From positions 620,001 through 684,000 of the forward strand of contig AP026969.1 of NCBI GenBank assembly GCA_027923965.1: 64,000 nucleotides of DNA, in the 5' to 3' direction. How positions within the stretch are numbered: the first letter of the stretch is position 1; each line of letters begins with the position of its first letter. This document shows, one piece after another, positions 49,317 through 57,192 of this stretch. Made by a program: the position numbers and the translations under genes. The notes beneath the pieces are model-generated. The model made no database searches. It was given only the letters and a program-made list of their open reading frames with translations, and was not told the DNA's origin. Source of the stretch: Comamonadaceae bacterium OS-1 (lineage in GTDB: Bacteria > Pseudomonadota > Gammaproteobacteria > Burkholderiales > Burkholderiaceae_C).

Positions 49317-51740
49317 GTGCCTGAAAAAAATACTACCCCCCACGCCGAAGCGCACCGTTTGCTTGCACTGGGCTTCAAGCTATGCACCTTACACCCTATG
49401 TCAAAGCGCCCTGTGGGTGATGATTGGCAGTTGAGCCATGTCGCAGTCATAGACCCTACGGCAGGGGGCTACGGTGTTCTGTTAGCCGTCAATGGCCTAT
49501 GCAGTATTGACCCCGATAACGTGGAGCCTGCACGAGAGGGTCTACAGCGGTGCGGCTTTGTGTTGGAAGATGCGATGGCTGCTGGTGTGCGCACATCTTC
49601 AACCCGTCCCGGTAGCGGGGGTCGGTCTACGTTCCATATCCCCGCCGAGATTGCAGCCCGTCTGCGTTGGGTGACGTTCAAGACCAAAACTCAAGGGACA
49701 CTTTTGGAACTGCGGGCGCATTCCTCTAACCTGCAAGATTGCCTGCCGGGGACCGTTTACCGCACCGCCACGGGTGAAGGACCGTACGAGCAGCACAATG
49801 CAAACGGGTTTACCTTGGACAAGGCCCCAGAGCTACCGCCCGCGTTTCTGATCTGGTGGTTAAGGCTGTCTGAAGACGTGGAGTTTCTGCACCAGCAGCA
49901 ACGATTATTTTGTGGCCCGGATGTTCAATTGGCCGTTTCATCGAAGGGCGGCAAGTTGGCGTATCCATCGCCCTACCGCGCCGAGTTCAATGATTTACAC
50001 GACGTTGCGGATATCCTGGAGAAGCACAATTACACACGCCACGATAGCGGGCGCTGGGCACCGCCCACCGCAACGGGTGCGCCGTGTGTGCGTGCTATCC
50101 CCGGGCGCGATGGCCTGTGGCAATCGGACCATGCCAGCGACCCGCTACATGGCACGTTCGATGCCTGGACGGCCAGTGTCGTGCTCGATTACCTTGGTTA
50201 CCAGGAACTTGCGGAGGGTGACTGTGAGCGCCAGTTCAGCGCAGCCCGGCTGGAGGGATTTACGGATGTGAGCGACGAGGACGTGACCGCGGAACAACGG
50301 GATGAGCTTGCCCGCGCGCGGCGCGAGCACCAGCGCACCGAAAACCAGCGGGTTGGAGATGGGGCCTACCGTATTCCCGTGCCGGACCAGCTGACACTTG
50401 ACGGGGCTCTGGGGCGGTTTGTGTTTTTACAGGATGGCTCCCGTGTTGCAGACATATTCAACCCCGGCTGTGACTCTGCATTTGTGGACTGGGCGAACGC
50501 CTACGCGGCAAGCACCATGCCGGTGAAACGCCCACCGAAAGAGCTTCGCGATGGCCAGAAGAAAGAACAGCCCGACGAAGACGTGCCAATCAGCAGGTTA
50601 TGGAAAGCGTCGCCCCACCGGAAGAGCGCCTTTTCCCGGACATTCAAGGCTGGCGGGGGCCTGTTACTACTCGACCCGGAAGGCCGTCCGGCACTCAATT
50701 CTTGGCGACCGTTTGACCGCACCACGAGGGCAACAGACCCCGCGGGGGCTGCGTTGTTCCTTGAGCACATCACGTTTCTATTTCCAGAGGCCGGGGGTCG
50801 TGGTCGCTTTCTTGATTGGCTGGCCCACATCGAACAACGCCCGGGTGAATTACCCGCCACGGCATGGCTGCACATTGCGCGCAATTTTGGGATGGGCCGC
50901 AACTGGCTGGCATCTGTGCTGGCACGCGTTTGGGCTGGCAGCGTGGCTGCCAATTTAGATTTGGTGGGGCTGTTACGGTCGGGGTTTAACGGAGTGTTGG
51001 CCCGCAAAGTTTTGGCCGTGGTCGATGAAATTCGGGAGGGCGGGCGCGATAGCCAGTGGGAGCACGCCGAGCGGTTGAAATCTCTTGTCACTGAAGAAAC
51101 GAGGCATATCAATCCGAAATTTGGACGGCAGTACGTCGAGTTCAATGCATGCAGGTTTTTGATGTTTTCAAACCATCTCAGCGCCATCCCCATGGAGCGC
51201 GGCGACCGGCGCATTGAAGTGGTATCGGTTGACGCGCCGCCGCGCGATGCTGCGTACTACAGCCGTTTGTACCGCGCGCTGCACGACCCAATGTTTATCG
51301 CCTCCGTGGCGGCTTTCCTAGGCGCGCGGGATATTGGTGAGTTCAACCCTGGCGCGCATGCGGCACAGTCCGAGGCCAAGTGCGCCGCTACACGTGCGAG
51401 TCAAACGCCGATGGCGGAGGCGTGCGAGATGCTGGTGGCACATTGGCCGGTGGACATCATCACAGCGGCTGACATCTCACGTGTATTAATGGGGGACGGG
51501 GTTCCCGACACTGCATTGACCGCGGGGGGCCGTCGAACCCTGGAGCAATTCGGCATCGTGCCCTATCCCAAAGTTGTACGGCTTCAGGGGCAAGACCTGC
51601 CCGCGCGCGTTTCCATCTTGCGCAACCGGGAGAGGTGGACAGACGCAACGTCTGCGGAGGTCAAGCTAGAGCATGCCCGACGGCAGAACCCGGACGGGCT
51701 CACACCTCGTGACTTTTTATACAGCCTGGCTGCGGGATAA
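49317..51740 (+). CDS. Primase/helicase (bifunctional primase-polymerase N-terminus, DUF5906-like C-terminus)
   Basis: 807 residues from a GTG at 49317 with GAAGGGG upstream; the frame stays open further left but overlaps other genes. N-terminal archaeo-eukaryotic primase features: SKRPVGDDW (29-37) and the acidic motif SIDPDN (63-68). The C-terminal ATPase-like part has a degenerate P-loop NFGMGRNWLA (523-532), in which the usual Lys is replaced, and a Walker B VVDEI (568-572). It probably primes and drives replication of the excised element, as the alpha protein does for P4. The origin-like array follows directly. Confidence 0.85.
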   Translation: MPEKNTTPHAEAHRLLALGFKLCTLHPMSKRPVGDDWQLSHVAVIDPTAGGYGVLLAVNGLCSIDPDNVEPAREGLQRCGFVLEDAMAAGVRTSSTRPGSGGRSTFHIPAEIAARLRWVTFKTKTQGTLLELRAHSSNLQDCLPGTVYRTATGEGPYEQHNANGFTLDKAPELPPAFLIWWLRLSEDVEFLHQQQRLFCGPDVQLAVSSKGGKLAYPSPYRAEFNDLHDVADILEKHNYTRHDSGRWAPPTATGAPCVRAIPGRDGLWQSDHASDPLHGTFDAWTASVVLDYLGYQELAEGDCERQFSAARLEGFTDVSDEDVTAEQRDELARARREHQRTENQRVGDGAYRIPVPDQLTLDGALGRFVFLQDGSRVADIFNPGCDSAFVDWANAYAASTMPVKRPPKELRDGQKKEQPDEDVPISRLWKASPHRKSAFSRTFKAGGGLLLLDPEGRPALNSWRPFDRTTRATDPAGAALFLEHITFLFPEAGGRGRFLDWLAHIEQRPGELPATAWLHIARNFGMGRNWLASVLARVWAGSVAANLDLVGLLRSGFNGVLARKVLAVVDEIREGGRDSQWEHAERLKSLVTEETRHINPKFGRQYVEFNACRFLMFSNHLSAIPMERGDRRIEVVSVDAPPRDAAYYSRLYRALHDPMFIASVAAFLGARDIGEFNPGAHAAQSEAKCAATRASQTPMAEACEMLVAHWPVDIITAADISRVLMGDGVPDTALTAGGRRTLEQFGIVPYPKVVRLQGQDLPARVSILRNRERWTDATSAEVKLEHARRQNPDGLTPRDFLYSLAAG

Positions 51741-51750
51741 GGGGGAAACC

Positions 51751-51868
51751 TTGTAACGCTGTAACGCGTGTAACAGCACTTCTAGAGAGACCATAAATTG
51801 AAAATTTCAGTTTATATATATATTTGGCACTCTATGGGAATGGCGTTACATGCGTTACAGCGTTACAA
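51751..51868. other. Candidate replication origin: mirrored iteron arms around an AT-rich core
   Basis: Two 24-bp arms (51751-51774 and 51845-51868) are reverse complements at 23 of 24 positions. Each holds three GTAAC units: at 51753, 51761 and 51770 on the left (8 and 9 bp steps) and mirrored GTTAC at 51845, 51854 and 51862 (9 and 8 bp steps). The 70-bp spacer contains TTTATATATATATTT, a likely unwinding region. It starts 11 bp after the primase stop. Long inverted iterons near a primase gene are the layout of satellite origins. Confidence 0.65.
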
Positions 51869-51962
51869 ACCGCCCCCCGCCGCCTTGCTGATTCCAGCCC
51901 GCAAGATGCTTTTCAATGCGCGTTTTAGCCCCGCTGGGCAGAGTGCACGCCACGGCGACTAC

Positions 51963-52475
51963 TTACCAGCCCAGGCGTTGAGCGTGAATTTTTGTCCAAT
52001 CGACATCGTGCCGACCGTCCTTGAATTCGCATGAGGCGGCCTTGTTGACGTACCCGCCAAATCCGTTTGTTGCGTACACCACTATGGTAAGGACGCGACC
52101 ATCTTTCGTAGGGCTTTTGTAGTAAGCGCCGTTGGGATCACGAAGCATCGGCCGATACCATTCAAGGCAAATATCCGACTCTTTCTCCAATTGAGACTTG
52201 ACAGCGCCCAGCGGGGGCGGGGGCACTGGCACGCCCGCTGGTACTTGGGGGCTAGGCGCATCGGCCTGTTGCTGCTGCACGGGCAAGGCGGGTGCCGCCG
52301 CTGCATTGGGTGCAGTTTGTGGAAGTTTTAGCTTAGCTCCCGTCATCCCTTTTGATTCGCAAGGGGACTGTTGGTAGTGCGTTTCACCGTTCACCGCGCA
52401 CTTGAACACTTGTCCGAAGGCGCTCTGCGCGAGACAGCAAAGTGCCACTACTAGTATTTGAGTCTGTATCTGCAT
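51963..52475 (-). CDS. Secreted DUF4124-like protein
   Basis: 170 residues. A signal peptide (ILVVALCCLAQSAFGQ) is followed by VFKCAVNGETHYQQSPCESK, the DUF4124 pattern with its Cys pair, then a Gln/Pro/Ala linker (about 55-90) and a C-terminal domain with DICLEWYRPMLRDPNGAYYK and a second Cys. It is exported to the periplasm; function unknown. It is convergent with the primase/origin region. Confidence 0.75.
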   Translation of the reverse strand: MQIQTQILVVALCCLAQSAFGQVFKCAVNGETHYQQSPCESKGMTGAKLKLPQTAPNAAAAPALPVQQQQADAPSPQVPAGVPVPPPPLGAVKSQLEKESDICLEWYRPMLRDPNGAYYKSPTKDGRVLTIVVYATNGFGGYVNKAASCEFKDGRHDVDWTKIHAQRLGW

Positions 52476-52815
52476 CCACGTCCTTGATGGTCAACAGAGC
52501 ATATGCCAGTTTCAGGCGACTTCGCAGCGTGCAGATGCTCCAACAACTGCGTTCATCGTGCTTTTTGTGGATGTAAGCCCGCCGCCCGTGAAGGGGGCCC
52601 CTGCGTTTGGCTTTTGTACGCACGGGAACAGAGAGGCTCCCTGTGAACCTGTCCCCAATTATTTTGACTTGATTAAGTCAGCCCCCGCGGAAACGAAACA
52701 GGTCTTACCCGCGGGGTGGAAGTAGCTATTTGCGGGCGTTTGTATCTATCCGAATTTAGATGCCCGAAATTGTGCCGCAGTGGCTCTACCTGCTTTTGTC
52801 AGGACACTGCCCAGC
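52476..52815. promoter_or_regulatory. Intergenic region with two inverted repeats
   Basis: No supported gene in 340 bp. TGACTT-GATT-AAGTCA (52665-52680) is a perfect hairpin, and CCCCGCGG (52683-52690) is repeated inverted as CCGCGGGG (52709-52716). The region lies between divergent genes, so these are probably promoter or operator elements. Confidence 0.45.
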
Positions 52816-53067
52816 ATGCCTACATATCAGCCCCTCATCGATACACCGCTGCTGCCTATTGCCGTGGCTGCGCAGACAGCCGGACTTTCGGAACGTGCGT
52901 TCGTGAAGGGGATTACGGATGCGCAAATTCCGGTGCCGATTATTCGTGTCGGCGTTCGCCGCTACGTGCGGAAGTCGGACCTCATGGCATGGATTCACCC
53001 ACCGTCGGCAAACGCTGATCTTTTCTCAACCTACCCAGGAAACCCCAATGGCCGCAAAACCCAGTGA
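52816..53067 (+). CDS. Helix-turn-helix (AlpA/excisionase-like) protein
   Basis: 83 residues from the ATG at 52816; a GTG at 52780 is an alternative. LPIAVAAQTAGLSERAFVKG and then VPIIRVGVRRYVRKSDLMAW give a helix-turn-helix plus wing like MerR/excisionase domains. It overlaps the coiled-coil gene by 20 bp. Probably a second regulator or directionality factor of the element. Confidence 0.7.
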   Translation: MPTYQPLIDTPLLPIAVAAQTAGLSERAFVKGITDAQIPVPIIRVGVRRYVRKSDLMAWIHPPSANADLFSTYPGNPNGRKTQ

Positions 53068-53866
53068 ACTGAAAGCCTTTCTCGCCACCCTTCAAGCCGA
53101 ACTTGCAGGGCTGCAAGCCCAGCGGGCCAGCATCGACTTGGACACACTTCAGTCTCAGCACGACACGGCGAAAGCCGCCCTCGCCGGGTATGAGTCGGTG
53201 CATGTTTGGCACAACCAAGACCTGAAGGCACAAGACCTTTCCAAAGCTGCCGGTACTGCTGCGAACGCTTTGAGCAACGCGCAATCCCGAGTGCGCGACT
53301 TGGAGCGAGCCATGCAGCCCCTGCACGCAATGGTGAATGCCCCCGCGCGCGTGGTGCAGGCCCGCGCAGATTCCGCAGCCCAAGTTGAGCTTGTCACCGC
53401 CGCTAGCGAGGCCGTGACAGCCGCGCAGAGCACCGTAAACAACGTGCTGAGCCTACTTGCCGATGCTAGTGCCACTTACGCTCTTGAACGCGACTCCGCA
53501 GCGCGGGGCGTACTGGCAGCGGCAAAGGCCGGACGACAGGGCACCGCTGCCCTGGCCGACCGCGGCGAGGTTGAATCGCTCGAAATCGCGTTGTCTATGG
53601 CGCAGACCGAACTTGCAGAGGCTCAGTCTGTGCACACCGCCGCCTTGCAAGCACAGGTAGAGGCTATCCAAGGTCTCAAAGGGGCAGAGGTGGCCGCAGC
53701 CCGCTTGACCTATGCGCTAGCCCAGCGCGACTTTGCTTTGAACGTGGTGCAGTTTCGCCAGGCCGTGGGCCGCAGCTACAAGCCCGGGGAGGAACTGATG
53801 CAGCTTGTTCATGGGTTGGAGCGACGGGCAGACGATGCCCAAACAGATGGCCAATCTGAGGGGTGA
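53048..53866 (+). CDS. Coiled-coil protein of unknown function
   Basis: 272 residues from the ATG at 53048 (AGGA 7 bp upstream). Almost entirely helical, Ala/Gln/Glu-rich heptads from ELKAFLATLQAELAGLQAQR through VEAIQGLKGAEVAAARLTYA. No Cys, no signal peptide, no membrane segment. The end (YKPGEELMQLVHGLERRADD) is charged. It could be a structural or scaffolding-like protein; I do not recognise the family. A good terminator follows at 53904. Confidence 0.65.
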   Translation: MAAKPSELKAFLATLQAELAGLQAQRASIDLDTLQSQHDTAKAALAGYESVHVWHNQDLKAQDLSKAAGTAANALSNAQSRVRDLERAMQPLHAMVNAPARVVQARADSAAQVELVTAASEAVTAAQSTVNNVLSLLADASATYALERDSAARGVLAAAKAGRQGTAALADRGEVESLEIALSMAQTELAEAQSVHTAALQAQVEAIQGLKGAEVAAARLTYALAQRDFALNVVQFRQAVGRSYKPGEELMQLVHGLERRADDAQTDGQSEG

Positions 53867-53903
53867 CCGCAGCACGTAGTGCTAAACGAAACTGAATCTA
53901 CGG

Positions 53904-53927
53904 ACCCGGCCACGTGCCGGGTTTTCT
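53904..53927 (+). terminator. Rho-independent terminator after coiled-coil gene
   Basis: ACCCGGC / GCCGGGT stem with loop CACGT, then TTTTCT. Confidence 0.85.
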
Positions 53928-54250
53928 ATTGGCGGCGACTCAGGCAGGACTAGATATTTTTGACTTAATTTGCCAAATAAATGCGAAATTATCGTCATTT
54001 AGATTATGGCATTTGCCATAAATCTTTAGCGATTAATTTTGCAATTGAAATAATGCAAAAAGCTCGAGTAAAAAATTATTTTTTACTCGAACTTTAAATT
54101 GCTTGGATGTTGAGTTATTCTCCGAACTCGATTAATTCAAGTTGATCGAATCCGCGAAACCCCGGCGCGTTTCTCCGGGGAAAGGCGGCCATGCATGTGG
54201 TTCCAAGCACGCGCATGGCCTGACCAACAATCACTGATTGAGAGCGATCT
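53928..54250. other. AT-rich region with three hairpins
   Basis: No gene. Perfect inverted repeats: TATGGCA-TT-TGCCATA (54005-54020); TTTTGCA / TGCAAAA (54037-54043, 54054-54060); and TCGAGTAAAAAA-TTA-TTTTTTACTCGA (54064-54090), a 12-bp arm. The stretch 53950-54110 is markedly more AT-rich than anything nearby. It may be a regulatory region for the downstream excisionase genes, a second origin part or a packaging site; the sequence alone does not decide. Confidence 0.5.
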
Positions 54251-54523
54251 ATGGCTACCCAAAATGTACACCCGTCCTTGTCTCTAATTGACACCCGTCT
54301 TGCCGCATATACGGTCAATCACGCGGAAAACGTCCGAGACTTGGCCGAAACCATCGATATTGCAAAGTCCGGCTACGGCTGGATGCTGGATGACGAAGAG
54401 GACAGCCGATGCGCGGTATTCCGCGAGGCAATCGGGCTCTATGCAGCAAAACACAATATTGGACTAGGTGACCTATCGGCCGCGTTGATCGAGTGGCAAG
54501 CTACCGGAGGCACCAATGTCTGA
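54251..54523 (+). CDS. Hypothetical small protein
   Basis: 90 residues, acidic, helical (AENVRDLAETIDIAKSGYGW, CAVFREAIGLYAAKHNIGLG). No recognised domain. It overlaps the following excisionase-like gene by 8 bp, so the two are probably translated together and may act as a pair. Confidence 0.6.
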   Translation: MATQNVHPSLSLIDTRLAAYTVNHAENVRDLAETIDIAKSGYGWMLDDEEDSRCAVFREAIGLYAAKHNIGLGDLSAALIEWQATGGTNV

Positions 54524-54740
54524 AACAACAACCACCGTCACGGCCCCCCGCTTCTTCTTCGTGAAAGACGCCCCAGCGCGAACCGGCTACTCACAGAAGG
54601 CTGTTCGCAAGAAAATTGAAACCGGCGTCTGGCTGGAAGGCCACGAGTACCGCCGCGCGCCGGACAACCGGATCGTGATTGACATGGAAGGATTTGAAAA
54701 ATGGGTGAAAGGTGAACGCCGGTTAGTTCGCTCGTCCTAA
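54516..54740 (+). CDS. Excisionase family protein
   Basis: 74 residues. RFFFVKDAPARTGYSQKAVR and KIETGVWLEGHEYRRAPDNR, followed by MEGFEKWVKGER, is the winged-helix excisionase pattern. It likely binds near an att site and steers the integrase towards excision. It is far from the integrase gene, close to the right half of the element. Confidence 0.85.
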   Translation: MSETTTTVTAPRFFFVKDAPARTGYSQKAVRKKIETGVWLEGHEYRRAPDNRIVIDMEGFEKWVKGERRLVRSS

Positions 54741-54803
54741 GAGTAAACGACCTACAAGAACTGCACCCATATCCCTGCTGGAGCAGGGCGGTACGATGCC
54801 CCC

Positions 54804-55550
54804 ATGTGCAACCGCTACACCCCACCAACAGAGCTGGACATCGAACGCTTGTGGCACATCGGTGCCCGTAACCAGCCGCGATGGTGGGAGCCCGTGCTTG
54901 CGCCGTTGCGGAAGGGACCGTACATCAAGCCCGGCGGAGCGCTTGAGGTAGGGCAGTGGGGGATGATCCCCCCGCGGTCAAAGACACACATCCCGACAAC
55001 GGCCGATGGGCGGCGTATGTCAACGAACAATGCGCGCGCAGAGCGCGTAGCCAGTGCATGGACCTTTGCGGGCCCGTGGAAGGCTGGCCAACGCTGTCTG
55101 ATACCCGCGCAGAGCTACGTAGAGCCGTACTGGGGCTATCGCAACAAAAACATCTGGTGGAAGTTCGAACGGGCCGATGGCCTGCCTTGGGCACTGGCAG
55201 GGATTTGGAGCGAGTGGACCGACCCGGCCACCGGTGAAGTGGTGCCCAGCTACAGCATGCTGACCCAGAACTGCGATGTTCACCCGCTCTTGAAATTGAT
55301 GCACAAGCCGGAGCTGGACCCGAAGTCGAAGCTACCGCTGGCAGAGCAGGACAAGCGGACCGTGGTGCCCATCGAGCAAGGCGACTGGGATGCCTGGCTA
55401 CATGGGACCGTTGAGCATGCGAGGGCGCTGATTCAGGTTCCAGCGCTGGCGTTGTTCGCACATGGGCCGGAAGACCTAGAAAACCGCGTTGGTCTGGACC
55501 TTGAGACTGGGATGGGCATGTCCCTAGCTGGTGTACGAGAGCTGTTTTAG
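54804..55550 (+). CDS. SRAP family protein (YedK/HMCES-like)
   Basis: 248 residues. The invariant Cys2 (MCNRYTPP) becomes N-terminal after Met removal and cross-links abasic DNA. STNNARAER near residue 73, the Glu of IPAQSYVEPYW near 107 and the His of KLMHKPE supply the other active-site positions; the usual HxRMP after the His is altered to HKPE. SRAP proteins protect abasic sites in single-stranded DNA and often travel on mobile elements. No visible SOS box was found upstream. Confidence 0.88.
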   Translation: MCNRYTPPTELDIERLWHIGARNQPRWWEPVLAPLRKGPYIKPGGALEVGQWGMIPPRSKTHIPTTADGRRMSTNNARAERVASAWTFAGPWKAGQRCLIPAQSYVEPYWGYRNKNIWWKFERADGLPWALAGIWSEWTDPATGEVVPSYSMLTQNCDVHPLLKLMHKPELDPKSKLPLAEQDKRTVVPIEQGDWDAWLHGTVEHARALIQVPALALFAHGPEDLENRVGLDLETGMGMSLAGVRELF

Positions 55551-55554
55551 GGCG

Positions 55555-55580
55555 TAAAAAAACCCGCCGAAGCGGGCTGC
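55555..55580 (-). terminator. Terminator of the minus-strand Ntn-like gene
   Basis: Read on the minus strand: CCCGC, loop TTCG, GCGGG, then TTTTTTT. It lies between the convergent SRAP and Ntn-like genes. Confidence 0.8.
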
Positions 55581-55596
55581 GCGCAACCGCAGAGTT

Positions 55597-56337
55597 CTAT
55601 AACTTCCAGCCGAAAATACCAGAGAGAACTGTGTTCAGTTTGGATTTTTGGTCGGCATTCCATTCAGAGAACATGCCGTCACAAGGCGCAGTTGGCGATA
55701 TTTCACCATTCGCAATTTTTCCTTGAATGTCTCTCAGGGCTGGATCGTTCGCCGCCGCTTCGGCCAGCTTGAACGGTGGCGTTGTCACCTGAGTGTTCAC
55801 AGCGATATTCATAACATTTCCTCTCGCAGCCATAGCCCGACTTACATCATCAATGTGCACATCCTTGGTCGGACTGAACAAGTTGTGCGTTCCGTTCAAA
55901 AAATCTACAAATTTGACATCACCACCCGAAGACACATCTTTGCTTTTCGCGGTCTCAACAGCCTTGCAAGGATCTTTGTGTTCAGACCAACATGAATATG
56001 CATGCCAAGACCCCGATCCTGCGAAATATCCTCCGTCTCGAATAATGTCTTGCCTTTCAGAAAAAAGCACTTGATTTGTTGTTGCATCTGCGATGCAGAC
56101 ACACATCAAATCGCAATCTGGCTGACCAGATGCATCTACAGGTGAGGATCGAATCCAAGTCTTCCAAGCTTGAACTTTCTGACCATTGCCCGCAAACATG
56201 AACACTGCATTCTTATAGCGTTCGATCTTCTCAAATCTTGAGTCATCAATGTAGATCAAGAAATTACCATACTCGCAAGACCATCGGGAGTCTGTAGTCA
56301 TAACACCCGAGTTGCTGTCGTATACGTTTGTAGTCAT
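55597..56337 (-). CDS. Possible proteasome-like Ntn hydrolase
   Basis: 246 residues. MTTNVYDSNSGVMTTDSRWS, IYIDDSRFEKI and AVFMFAGNGQKVQAWKTWI recall the first strands of HslV/proteasome-beta-like proteins encoded by some phages and mobile elements, where the Thr after Met would be the nucleophile. The second half, with several Cys, has no resemblance I can name. No HslU-type ATPase is nearby. AT-richer than the chromosome. The assignment is tentative; it is a candidate accessory or defence gene. Confidence 0.5.
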   Translation of the reverse strand: MTTNVYDSNSGVMTTDSRWSCEYGNFLIYIDDSRFEKIERYKNAVFMFAGNGQKVQAWKTWIRSSPVDASGQPDCDLMCVCIADATTNQVLFSERQDIIRDGGYFAGSGSWHAYSCWSEHKDPCKAVETAKSKDVSSGGDVKFVDFLNGTHNLFSPTKDVHIDDVSRAMAARGNVMNIAVNTQVTTPPFKLAEAAANDPALRDIQGKIANGEISPTAPCDGMFSEWNADQKSKLNTVLSGIFGWKL

Positions 56338-56539
56338 GAGTTCGAGAACTGAGATGCAGTTCCATGTTGTTATTGCCGTTACGATAACTTACAAACGAAA
56401 TCAAGAAAAGCCTAACATTATAGCTTTTCTAGGGGGATCGCCAAATTTCATCATCAAGCGACCCAAGCAAAAAGTATGCTGAGTGAAAAATATTCAAAAA
56501 ATTCAACAACTTAGTGATCCCAATGCGAGTCCTTCAGAC
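56338..56539. other. Gene-free AT-rich spacer
   Basis: Nothing supported; includes the leader of the Ntn-like gene with a small inverted repeat GTTC-GA-GAAC just upstream of its start. Confidence 0.4.
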
Positions 56540-56797
56540 GATTGTGTAAAAAATCCCGTCTCATTCAAATTGATGAATTTCCTGAACTGGGAATGACAAG
56601 CGTGCCTGAACTGCCAGGGCTCCACCGGCTCAGCATCCTGCCAACGCCCCACCCCTGCTGTAAGCTCCGCATCAAACACAGCCGGGTCTGTCAGGGTGTC
56701 ATCGTCGGCAATGCCAACGACTAGGCAGGATTGGGGAGGCATGGATGCCCGTACCGCCAGGGGCAGCAGGGCGGCTATAAGTAGGCCCCCCGCTTTC
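56540..56797 (-). pseudogene. Decayed staphylococcal-nuclease-like gene
   Basis: Directly after the stop of the small secreted-protein gene the frame reads GGLLIAALLPLAVRAS (signal-peptide-like) then SCLVVGIADDDTLT, close to the start of secreted SNase-like nucleases (VVGIADGDTLT). Afterwards similarity continues only in a shifted frame (CGAY, then LAGC-stop, then a GQ.AR-like piece), with an in-frame stop. No ATG, GTG or TTG precedes the signal peptide. The frames are broken, so it is read as a relic; similarity was judged by eye. Confidence 0.45.
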
Positions 56798-56799
56798 AG

Positions 56800-57066
56800 C
56801 TATCGACAGACGTAACGACCATCGGCAGTAGTGCCGCACTGCTGGGGTTTGAAGGGGTCAACTGTCCCGGCCTTACCGGTGTATGGGTTTACGTTGCCTT
56901 GAGTGCTGTAGTTGTCAGCCTTGGTGCCATTGGGGTTAGTCGCATAGCTCGGGGCCACATATGTGCCATTTTTGGTGACGTAGCCACTGATGGCATGGCC
57001 TCCTGCAAAGGCTGTTGTGCAAACGCAGACGGCACCAATAGCTACCAAAATTGAAGTGATTTTCAT
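56800..57066 (-). CDS. Small secreted protein
   Basis: 88 residues. A signal peptide (MKITSILVAIGAVCVCTTAF with cleavage near AFAG) precedes SGYVTKNGTYVAPSYATNPN and GNVNPYTGKAGTVDPFKP, a motif found in many short periplasmic proteins of Proteobacteria, and a C-terminal Cys pair. Function unknown. It follows the YHYH-type peptide by 3 bp and precedes the decayed nuclease gene, so the three formed one operon. Confidence 0.75.
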   Translation of the reverse strand: MKITSILVAIGAVCVCTTAFAGGHAISGYVTKNGTYVAPSYATNPNGTKADNYSTQGNVNPYTGKAGTVDPFKPQQCGTTADGRYVCR

Positions 57067-57069
57067 GGC

Positions 57070-57192
57070 TTAATGGCAGTGATGATTACCGGTTTTATGA
57101 TCTGTGTGGCAGCCGTTGGAGTCTGTACCTCCTGAATGGGCAAGGGCAAAGCCCGACAGTACCAGTAGCGTTATCGCCAGGATTTGTTTCAT
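57070..57192 (-). CDS. YHYH-type small secreted peptide
   Basis: Forty residues: a signal peptide MKQILAITLLVLSGFALA and then HSGGTDSNGCHTDHKTGNHH ending CH. The Gly-Cys-His-x-Asp-His and final His-His-Cys-His pattern is that of YHYH-domain peptides, which often neighbour SNase-like nucleases; the metal-binding role is inferred. It is too short for most gene finders. Confidence 0.75.
   Translation of the reverse strand: MKQILAITLLVLSGFALAHSGGTDSNGCHTDHKTGNHHCH

Noticed and set aside
52384..52623. Minus-strand 79-codon frame upstream of the DUF4124-like gene
   Set aside because: Overlaps the signal-peptide region in another frame, basic and without a recognisable pattern.
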